Positions 5,028-10,560 of a DNA stretch of 26,134 nucleotides are shown piece by piece. The first letter of the stretch is position 1, and every line of letters starts with the position of its first letter. The DNA is taken from the IMG/VR virus record IMGVR_UViG_3300030117_000325, positions 1 through 26,134 of that record. One strand, written 5' to 3'. Below the pieces are notes generated by a model. It ran no database searches. It had not been told where the DNA came from and worked only from the letters and a program-made list of their open reading frames with translations. Position numbers and translations under genes: made by a program. This DNA comes from a virus.

Positions 5028-5311
5028 TGGCTGACATGGAAGTATACGACCTCACACCAAAAGAGATGATAGCTAATGAAGTGGGTCTGCCTATGTTTGA
5101 CTTAGAGGAAGCAGAGCATACCTATGTACACTGCTCAGATGACTTAGATATAGAGTGCTTAGTACATTCAGATGGAGAGATAGTTGATGGCATGAACTTA
5201 CTTGTAAAAGTAAATCAACCATCACAGAACATCACAGATAGCTACCGACTAATGATAAGTGCAGACTACCTTGATTTTACAACAAAGGAGGAGAAAGATG
5301 AAGACATTTAG
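5027..5311 (+). CDS. Hypothetical acidic protein, 94 aa
   Basis: It starts at the TAATG junction and is strongly acidic, with runs such as DLEEAEHTYVHCSDDLDIECLVHSDGEIVDG. High acidity and early expression are shared with DNA-mimic or host-inhibitor proteins of phages, but that is a compositional analogy only. It overlaps the next gene by 14 nt, within which lies that gene's Shine-Dalgarno sequence. No family is recognised. Confidence 0.65.
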   Translation: MADMEVYDLTPKEMIANEVGLPMFDLEEAEHTYVHCSDDLDIECLVHSDGEIVDGMNLLVKVNQPSQNITDSYRLMISADYLDFTTKEEKDEDI

Positions 5312-5492
5312 AGTAGCCATATGTTACGAAGAAAATTTTACTGTTCAAGTAAAAGCTGAAGATGAAATAGATGCTGAAGAGATAGCCCATTCTTTAGCTG
5401 AAAAGTATGGTACAGATGTACCTAAAGAATATTTACCTAATACAGTACACAGAGATTACTTTACACAAGATGCAGAGGAGGTATTCAAATGA
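5298..5492 (+). CDS. Hypothetical protein, 64 aa
   Basis: I chose the ATG at 5298 because AAAGGAGGAG (5284-5293) is placed right for it; an upstream in-frame ATG at 5259 lacks a ribosome-binding site. The protein begins MKTFRVAICYEENFTVQVKA and continues with an acidic helix (EDEIDAEEIAHSLAEKYG). This beta-beta-alpha pattern is common in small phage proteins of unknown role. The stop overlaps the next ATG (ATGA, 5489-5492). Confidence 0.65.
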   Translation: MKTFRVAICYEENFTVQVKAEDEIDAEEIAHSLAEKYGTDVPKEYLPNTVHRDYFTQDAEEVFK

Positions 5493-5650
5493 ACTGTTGG
5501 CACTGTAATACAGAACTAATCTGGGGAGGGGATCACGACTGCGAGGATAGTGTAGAGTGGCTTATAGTTAGCAACCTACATTGCCCTAATTGTCAGAGCC
5601 ACGTAGATGTATATTTCCCTAGAGAACAAGAGGAGGACGCTGATGATTGA
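5489..5650 (+). CDS. Zinc-ribbon mini-protein, 53 aa
   Basis: The peptide starts MNCWHCNTELIWGGDHDCED and has a second pair LHCPNCQSHV, giving C3/C6 and C32/C35, a classic four-cysteine zinc ribbon. It is acidic at the C-terminus (EQEEDADD). The same arrangement, with the phrase CWHC-TELIWGGDHD, is familiar from many phage genomes as an uncharacterised small protein. It is coupled by ATGA to the gene before it and overlaps the next start. GAGGAGG inside its 3' end serves the following gene. The role is unknown; nucleic-acid or protein binding is likely from the fold. Confidence 0.75.
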   Translation: MNCWHCNTELIWGGDHDCEDSVEWLIVSNLHCPNCQSHVDVYFPREQEEDADD

Positions 5651-5837
5651 TGTAGAAAGGTGGGCTATAAAAGATAGATTAACTGATAAGTTAGTAGTAG
5701 CTAAATGGGGTAGGACTTTATGGAAACGAAAACCCCATCCAAAAAATGTAAATATATTAGGTTATAGGGCTTGGGAGAAGGGTTCTGATTACTTAACACC
5801 TATTAAAGTTAGAGTTCAGGAGATAGAAGATGACTAA
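5643..5837 (+). CDS. Hypothetical protein, 64 aa
   Basis: I chose the ATG at 5643 because GAGGAGG lies 6 nt upstream; an in-frame ATG at 5607 has no ribosome-binding site. The protein is basic in its N-terminal half (RWAIKDRLTDKL, WGRTLWKRKPHPK) and acidic at its end (QEIEDD). It overlaps both neighbours by 8 nt. No family is recognised. Confidence 0.6.
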   Translation: MIDVERWAIKDRLTDKLVVAKWGRTLWKRKPHPKNVNILGYRAWEKGSDYLTPIKVRVQEIEDD

Positions 5838-6006
5838 GTACGCAGTAATGATTGAACCCTTTGAAGAAGATGGCTCTGACTATGTAAGGGATGGGTGTGG
5901 TGCTATGTGGACTAACGACACACCTATTAAATTGTTTGACACAAGGGAGGAAGCACAAGTGGAAGCAGACAAGTGGAACACTGGTGAGGTAGTAGAATAT
6001 GGATGA
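5830..6006 (+). CDS. Hypothetical protein, 58 aa
   Basis: The frame begins MTKYAVMIEPFEEDGSDYV and ends EVVEYG. It starts 8 nt inside the previous gene, with CAGGAGATAG as ribosome-binding site. The TPIKLFDTREEAQVEADKWN section is a typical beta-hairpin plus helix, as in many small phage proteins where a strand is followed by 'T.EEA...A..W'. Function unknown. It is coupled to the zinc-finger gene that follows, with an 8-nt overlap. Confidence 0.65.
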   Translation: MTKYAVMIEPFEEDGSDYVRDGCGAMWTNDTPIKLFDTREEAQVEADKWNTGEVVEYG

Positions 6007-6154
6007 AAATGTAGAGTACGTAGACACAGAAACTGTCATGTGTGAAGATGACCACCCAAGAGTTTACTACAGACTGAAGGATGGTGAAGCTATCTGTGGG
6101 TACTGCAATAAGAAATTTATTTTTAGAAAGGAATATTATGACGAAGAAAAATGA
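5999..6154 (+). CDS. CHCC-type zinc-finger mini-protein
   Basis: This is a 51-residue protein. The core VMCEDDHPRVYYRLK followed by AICGYCNKKF gives C15, H19, C33 and C36. That matches the zf-CHCC pattern (Cys, Gly/Asp-His-Pro-x-Val-Tyr, then CxYCxxxF) known from the mitochondrial complex I subunit NDUFS6 and its short alphaproteobacterial homologues. This is a near-complete domain with almost nothing else. It overlaps the preceding gene by 8 nt and the next by 17 nt. It looks host-derived and supports an alphaproteobacterial host. Its job in a phage is unknown; respiratory-complex or RNA/protein binding are possibilities. Confidence 0.75.
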   Translation: MDENVEYVDTETVMCEDDHPRVYYRLKDGEAICGYCNKKFIFRKEYYDEEK

Positions 6155-6353
6155 CCCACCTCATGTTGCACTAGCAAAGGCTCGTATACTGTCTGACTTA
6201 CGTTATTTAGATACGTGGAAAGCTGACCTGATTAGAGATATAATGTTGCTAGAAAAACCAGATGACTCACCAGTGTACAGTAAGAAAGGATTGTTTAGAG
6301 ATGGCAAAGAAGGACTACCGAAAAGAGATACAGAAGATGAAGGAGATGTTTAA
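6138..6353 (+). CDS. Hypothetical basic protein, 71 aa
   Basis: I chose the ATG at 6138, with GAAAGGAA (6126-6133) upstream; an ATG at 6081 in frame lies deep in the preceding gene. The protein starts MTKKNDPPHVALAKARILSD, forms a probable helical hairpin (DLRYLDTWKADLIRDIMLLEKP), and ends in a charged tail. No family is recognised. It overlaps the CHCC gene by 17 nt and the following gene by 53 nt. Confidence 0.6.
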   Translation: MTKKNDPPHVALAKARILSDLRYLDTWKADLIRDIMLLEKPDDSPVYSKKGLFRDGKEGLPKRDTEDEGDV

Positions 6354-6552
6354 GGTCATGCCTTTAACTGTAATATGTGTAGATAAAGCTGAAAAAGATG
6401 CCTATGTAAGACAGGCTAGGCAGATGCGTAATGTAAAGAACTTTGAATTTATAACTAGGGAGGAAAATGATGAGCGAAAAAAGAAACTCAAAGCTAAGAT
6501 TGAGGCTGAGACAAGAGCTAGGCTCAAAAGTATTAGACCAGAGGCTGAATAA
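6301..6552 (+). CDS. Hypothetical charged protein, 83 aa
   Basis: The ATG at 6301 is used; an in-frame ATG at 6262 would overlap the previous gene even more. The protein is highly charged: MAKKDYRKEIQKMKEMFK, then a short hydrophobic strand (PLTVICVD), and a long C-terminal helix rich in Glu, Lys and Arg (ENDERKKKLKAKIEAETRAR) that could be a coiled coil. The ribosome-binding site is only moderate (AAAGGA, 6285-6290). It overlaps both neighbours substantially, so confidence is moderate. Confidence 0.55.
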   Translation: MAKKDYRKEIQKMKEMFKVMPLTVICVDKAEKDAYVRQARQMRNVKNFEFITREENDERKKKLKAKIEAETRARLKSIRPEAE

Positions 6553-6691
6553 ATATTATGATGCTAAGTTACCTAGCTATATGCTGACGTACAATAACAC
6601 CATATATTTTGGTAACACAAAAGAAGATGTCATAGACAAAGTGGAGAGAGAAATTGATAAAGAAAACCTTTACTCAGTCAGGAGGGGTTAG
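6467..6691 (+). CDS. Hypothetical protein, 74 aa
   Basis: It starts at ATG 6467 (or 6470), with GGGAGG (6459-6464) well placed upstream, and overlaps the preceding gene by 86 nt. The N-terminus is very basic (EKRNSKLRLRLRQ). The second half has a strand-rich LPSYMLTYNNTIYFGNTKEDVIDKVER, which looks like a real folded segment and argues against a chance frame. No family is recognised. Confidence 0.55.
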   Translation: MMSEKRNSKLRLRLRQELGSKVLDQRLNKYYDAKLPSYMLTYNNTIYFGNTKEDVIDKVEREIDKENLYSVRRG

Positions 6692-6815
6692 ACCCATAAA
6701 TCCTGTAGCTAGGGCGATGCTGCAGAAAAGAAAAAGTCCTATCGTTATCCCTAACAAAAAGAAAAAACCTCAATCTAAACAAGAGGTTAAGAGAGGAATT
6801 TCACATGAAATATAG
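6654..6815 (+). CDS. Small basic protein, DUF7230-like
   Basis: The frame RPINPVARAMLQKRKSPIV followed by IPNKKKK resembles the short phage proteins 'KPxNPVAKAxxxxRxRxxVVxxKKxY', which I associate with DUF7230; that link is from memory. The start is unclear. A TTG at 6654 with GGAGAG (6643-6648) gives 53 residues. The ATG at 6717 gives 32 but cuts the conserved NPVA motif. A very strong AGGAGGGG (6680-6687) stands 8 nt before ATA (6696), just ahead of NPVA. Highly basic; perhaps nucleic-acid or ribosome binding. Confidence 0.55.
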   Translation: MIKKTFTQSGGVRPINPVARAMLQKRKSPIVIPNKKKKPQSKQEVKRGISHEI

Positions 6816-7089
6816 AAGATACATTAAAAAAGTTCTTATTAATTTATCTATTTTTAGTAATGTAATCATGGGAGGGGAGTACAACCAGACATTTTCTGCT
6901 CGTAATTATCAACGAAAAAAAGAGGGCAATAAAAATATTGTACCTGTAATTGACTTCATACTAGGTAAGGATCATTGCATGATGTGTTGGGTGAATTGGA
7001 TATGTAGAAGCAACCCTGTCATTAAGGAACTTAAAAGTGAGATACTAAACAAGGAGAAAAAAGGTGAAAAAAGTACCTACGGAAAATAA
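6805..7089 (+). CDS. Conserved small phage protein, 94 aa
   Basis: The ATG follows GAGAGGAA (6790-6797). The N-terminal part has a possible amphipathic or membrane-associated helix (RRYIKKVLINLSIFSNVIM). The rest follows a pattern I know from many phage and prophage small proteins: 'N-x-x-x-GG-x-x-x-T-x-S-A-R', a basic stretch, 'ID-hydrophobic', then 'HC' near the C-terminus. Here it reads GGEYNQTFSARNYQRKKEG, VIDFIL and HCMMCWVNW. The family has no firmly known function. Its last 26 nt overlap the integrase. Confidence 0.65.
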   Translation: MKYRRYIKKVLINLSIFSNVIMGGEYNQTFSARNYQRKKEGNKNIVPVIDFILGKDHCMMCWVNWICRSNPVIKELKSEILNKEKKGEKSTYGK

Positions 7090-7981
7090 TATGTTACATA
7101 AATTGGTAGATTACTACAAAGTTTGTTACGAATACACCTCATTAAGGGAGCAAACACAAAAAGATTACGCATCTACCTTAAAGAGAGCGTTAGAAACAGA
7201 CATTGAGGGTATACCTTTAGGTAAAATAGCCCTAAAAAACCTAAATCGCAGGAGTTTAAAGGTAGCATACGAGAAATGGACGCATAGAGGAACACGTATG
7301 GCTAATATTACCTTTGCAATACTGCGTAAGGTGCTAAATTTTGCTGTTGAATTAGAGATATTAGAGCATAATCCTATTATTGGCATAAAAAAGTTAAAAG
7401 AACAGGCTCGAAAGGTGACATGGACACCTGAACAAGTAAAAATATTTCTTGACAAGGCATATAGTGAGTGGAAATGGAGAAATATTGGACTGATAGTGCA
7501 TATGGCATACGAATTTGCACAAAGAATAGGCGATATGCGTGAATTAAAGTGGTCTAACATAGATTTTGACAAACAAATTCTTACTTTAGAGCAGTCAAAG
7601 AGGAGAGCCACTGTTTATCTGCCTATCAGTGACAATTTAATACGGATGCTTACACAACAGGAAGAAGACTTTGGCTTCCAAGAATATGTAGCACCCTCTC
7701 TAACGCCCAAAAACAATGCCTACAAGCCCTATACTAAATTTGAGGTGTCAACCTACATAAATTCCATAAAAGCCGCCTGTGAGCTTCCTACGGAGTTATA
7801 TGCGATGGACATGCGAAGGACAGGGATTACACAGATGGTTGACAGTGGTGTAGATTTAGCACAAATTATGTCAGTAAGTGGGCATCAAAACCCTCAATCA
7901 GTCAAGCCGTACATGAAAAATACCCTTACTGCTGCGACAAATGCACTCAGTGTACGAAAAAATATCTTGACAGACGTTTAA
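7064..7981 (+). CDS. int: Tyrosine recombinase / phage integrase
   Basis: This 305-residue site-specific recombinase starts at GTG 7064 with AAGGAG 7 nt upstream; ATG 7091 is an alternative. Residues 10-105 form the core-binding (SAM-like) domain (TQKDYASTLKRAL, later NITFAILRKVLNFAVE). The catalytic domain shows Arg154 (FAQRIGDM), Lys179, Arg251 (MDMRRTG), His274 (VSGHQ) and Tyr283 (VKPYMKN). The usual His of the HxxR box is Met248. It would integrate the phage into a host site, often a tRNA gene. It sits at the end of the early genes, apart from any visible repressor. No attachment site is seen. Confidence 0.9.
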   Translation: MKKVPTENNMLHKLVDYYKVCYEYTSLREQTQKDYASTLKRALETDIEGIPLGKIALKNLNRRSLKVAYEKWTHRGTRMANITFAILRKVLNFAVELEILEHNPIIGIKKLKEQARKVTWTPEQVKIFLDKAYSEWKWRNIGLIVHMAYEFAQRIGDMRELKWSNIDFDKQILTLEQSKRRATVYLPISDNLIRMLTQQEEDFGFQEYVAPSLTPKNNAYKPYTKFEVSTYINSIKAACELPTELYAMDMRRTGITQMVDSGVDLAQIMSVSGHQNPQSVKPYMKNTLTAATNALSVRKNILTDV

Positions 7982-8029
7982 AAAAATCATACAACCCTTT
8001 AGGGGTCTTCACAAAAGGTGTACATTTAA

Positions 8030-8809
8030 ATGATTATTAAAGATTATATAGATGATTTACAGTTAAGTGAAGGAGAATCATACAGGTCTGATTGTCCTAT
8101 GTGTAGAGGTAAGAACACTTTCACTGCCACAAAAATGAATGGAGTAATTTTGTATAACTGTTATAAGCTAGGGTGTGACGCAAAAGGATCGTCATCAGTC
8201 GGTTATACACGGCACGATATGCAGATTATGTTACAGAAAGATAGTAAGCCAGAGAAAAAGTCAGAATTTGTATTGCCTGATCACGTAATTGAAGGTGATA
8301 AAAATTATTTAACTGTAAAGTTTAAACGTAAATGGAAATTAAATACAATAAAAATATTTTATGATGTGAAGGATCAAAGAGCCGTGTTTCCTATATACAA
8401 CGATAGTAAGACAGTTATGGTGGATGCCATAGGTAGATCTCTTGTAGGAGAGTATCCTAAATGGCTACGGTATAGTGGTAAGGCGAGTTATTATATACCT
8501 CCCTACCCTAAAAAGGATACGGCTGTGATCGTAGAAGATGTTATCAGTGCCATTGCCGTATCACAGGAGAGCGATGCAGACGGATTTGCTATCTTAGGTA
8601 CGTCAATTACTAATTCTCATGTGGATAAGCTACTAGAATATGACAGAGTTGTTATAGCCTTAGATCCAGATGCGATGTCTAAGACAATCAAGTACACAAA
8701 AGAATTGCGTGTACACCACAGTAATGTTGTTGCCCTATCTTTAGGTGACGATATTAAATATAGAAAGGTACAAGACATGAATAATCTGAAGGAGATAATT
8801 AATGGATGA
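8030..8809 (+). CDS. DNA primase, zinc ribbon plus TOPRIM
   Basis: This 259-residue protein corresponds to the primase half of T7 gp4. The N-terminal zinc ribbon uses C22, C25, C44 and C49 (CPMC, CYKLGC). The TOPRIM domain has the conserved acid in VIVEDVISAI (Glu169) and the DxD pair in ALDPDA (Asp212, Asp214). It synthesises short RNA primers for the lagging strand. Unlike T7, the helicase is a separate protein, two genes downstream. The 48-bp gap before it (7982-8029) is the first break in the operon; AAAGGTG is a weak ribosome-binding site. Its end overlaps the GIY-YIG gene by 8 nt. Confidence 0.88.
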   Translation: MIIKDYIDDLQLSEGESYRSDCPMCRGKNTFTATKMNGVILYNCYKLGCDAKGSSSVGYTRHDMQIMLQKDSKPEKKSEFVLPDHVIEGDKNYLTVKFKRKWKLNTIKIFYDVKDQRAVFPIYNDSKTVMVDAIGRSLVGEYPKWLRYSGKASYYIPPYPKKDTAVIVEDVISAIAVSQESDADGFAILGTSITNSHVDKLLEYDRVVIALDPDAMSKTIKYTKELRVHHSNVVALSLGDDIKYRKVQDMNNLKEIING

Positions 8810-9335
8810 GGTAAACAACATGAAACCAAACAAAGGTGATATAAGACACGATGGCAAAAGATATGATGGGTATACATGGAGGGATGTAGGTGTTAATCAT
8901 CACATGAACAGTAATGGCTTAGTGTATTATAAAAGAAAGTTTAGAACTCTAGATGGATACCTAAGACAAGGAGGTAATATTAAAAAGATTAAACATAATG
9001 CACCTGATGTATCTGAGATAGGAAAGGTTGTTACTCTATTATATGATCAACAAAAAACAGGGCATGTATATGCTATATCAAATCCTGCTTGGGAGGAATG
9101 GGTAAAAATAGGTATGGCTGTCGATGCAGAAGACAGATGCAATGCATACCAAACTTCTAGTCCATTGAGAGACTATAAATTAATACACAGTATTTTTGTT
9201 AAGGACAGGAGATTAGCTGAATTAGAAGCACATGCCACAATACAAAAAATGGGGTATGATAGAAGAGGGGAGTGGTTTAAGGTTGACATACCGACAGTAA
9301 AGCTTATACTCGATAAAATATTAAAAGGAGATTAA
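8802..9335 (+). CDS. GIY-YIG (T5orf172-type) nuclease-like protein
   Basis: The C-terminal half (about residues 86-165) is a T5orf172/Mug113-type GIY-YIG domain: GHVYAISN (87-94), VKIGMA (101-106), Arg112, TSSP, an acidic/His helix (LAELEAHATIQK, about 138-149) and GEWFKV (156-161). The N-terminal 60 residues carry an HNH-like phrase (VNHHMNSNGLVYYKRKFRTL) that may be a DNA-binding or AP2-like module. It probably nicks or cuts DNA. It lies between primase and helicase, overlapping the first by 8 nt and ending 1 nt before the second, so it is part of the replication operon. A homing or a branch-processing role is possible. Confidence 0.8.
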   Translation: MDEVNNMKPNKGDIRHDGKRYDGYTWRDVGVNHHMNSNGLVYYKRKFRTLDGYLRQGGNIKKIKHNAPDVSEIGKVVTLLYDQQKTGHVYAISNPAWEEWVKIGMAVDAEDRCNAYQTSSPLRDYKLIHSIFVKDRRLAELEAHATIQKMGYDRRGEWFKVDIPTVKLILDKILKGD

Positions 9336-9336
9336 A

Positions 9337-10560
9337 ATGGAGTTAGCACTCATACGTTCATTGATGGACAAAGACTTTTATGATGATCATAGGGGTAGTA
9401 GATGTCCAGATAAACTATTTAGTAAAGATATACGGAAAATAAAACAATCCCTAGACTACGCAATGGAAAAGTATGAGCGTAGCCTGTCTACAGAGGAATT
9501 GGAAGCTATCTTTCATACGAATAATACTACCATGACAACTGCGAATAAGCAGGTGTTCGTAGGACTCTTCAATAAGTTATCTAAACAAGACCCTATGACG
9601 AAAGAGATTGCACAGGATGTACTGTCCTCGCTATTCCGACAAGCGATAGGTGAAGACGTAGCTAATATAGGATTTGATTATGTAAATGGTACATCGTCTA
9701 GTCTTGAGCCTCTCAGGAGGATGATAGAATCATATAATGATGACTTCCTACCTAATATGAAGGTATCTTGGGATGATATTAGTGTAGATACGTTATTAAA
9801 ATTAAATGATTTAGAAGCTCAGTGGAAATTTAATATACCTACATTTGCTAGGCATGTGGAGGGAGTAAATGGAGGGCATCTAATTGTGGTGGGAGCTAGA
9901 CCTAACACAGGTAAGACATCGTTTCATGCTAGTATGATTGCAGGTCCGAGTGGGTTTGCACATCAGGGTGCAAAATGTCTGGTGCTTTTAAATGAGGAAG
10001 CATACCACAGGGTAGGTGCTAGATATTTATCTGCAGCAACAGGGATGACATTGAAAGATGTTAAAAATAATCCTGCTAAAGCAGGTATGCTCTACGATAA
10101 AGTTAGAGGCAACCTGCATATTAAAGATTGCACAGGCAGGGATATGTCGTGGGTAGAGCAGGTCATAAAAACGTATCAGCCTGACATCGTAGTGCTTGAT
10201 ATGGGCGATAAGTTTGCACCTAAAGTTAGCGAGAAGTCTGATGTGTTATTAAGGGAAGCGGCAATATACGCTAGGAATATCGCTAAAGCACATAACTGTG
10301 CTATCTTCTGGATGAGTCAGCTATCGGCTGAAGCTGAAGGAAAGATGTTGCCCAATCAATCTATGCTTGAGGGCAGTAAAACAGGCAAGGCGGCTGAAGC
10401 AGATTTAATGATACTGATCGCCAAGCCTCCTCTGGTAGAAGGACAGGAGGAAGATTTATCTAGAAGAAAATTAGTTGTAGCAAAAAATAAGTTGACAGGT
10501 GGATGGCACGGTGGTATTGATGTTGAATTAGACGGAGATATATCGAGGTATACACCATGA
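9337..10560 (+). CDS. Replicative DNA helicase, DnaB/gp4 type
   Basis: This 407-residue RecA-fold helicase (superfamily 4) unwinds the fork. Walker A is GARPNTGKTS (186-195), the catalytic Glu is in LLNEEAYH (220-221), Walker B is DIVVLDMGDKF (Asp288), and the sensor Gln is in FWMSQLS (328). It is followed by SKTGKAAEADLMILI, the usual end of the motor. The first 150 residues are helical and probably the primase- or loader-binding domain. AAAAGGAG precedes the ATG. It overlaps the polymerase start (ATGA, 10557-10560), so the two are coupled. Confidence 0.9.
   Translation: MELALIRSLMDKDFYDDHRGSRCPDKLFSKDIRKIKQSLDYAMEKYERSLSTEELEAIFHTNNTTMTTANKQVFVGLFNKLSKQDPMTKEIAQDVLSSLFRQAIGEDVANIGFDYVNGTSSSLEPLRRMIESYNDDFLPNMKVSWDDISVDTLLKLNDLEAQWKFNIPTFARHVEGVNGGHLIVVGARPNTGKTSFHASMIAGPSGFAHQGAKCLVLLNEEAYHRVGARYLSAATGMTLKDVKNNPAKAGMLYDKVRGNLHIKDCTGRDMSWVEQVIKTYQPDIVVLDMGDKFAPKVSEKSDVLLREAAIYARNIAKAHNCAIFWMSQLSAEAEGKMLPNQSMLEGSKTGKAAEADLMILIAKPPLVEGQEEDLSRRKLVVAKNKLTGGWHGGIDVELDGDISRYTP

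Noticed and set aside
7982-8029. Terminator or attachment site after the integrase
   Set aside because: Only a 4-bp ACCC/GGGT stem with no T run is present. No repeat that could be an att core can be shown from this window alone.
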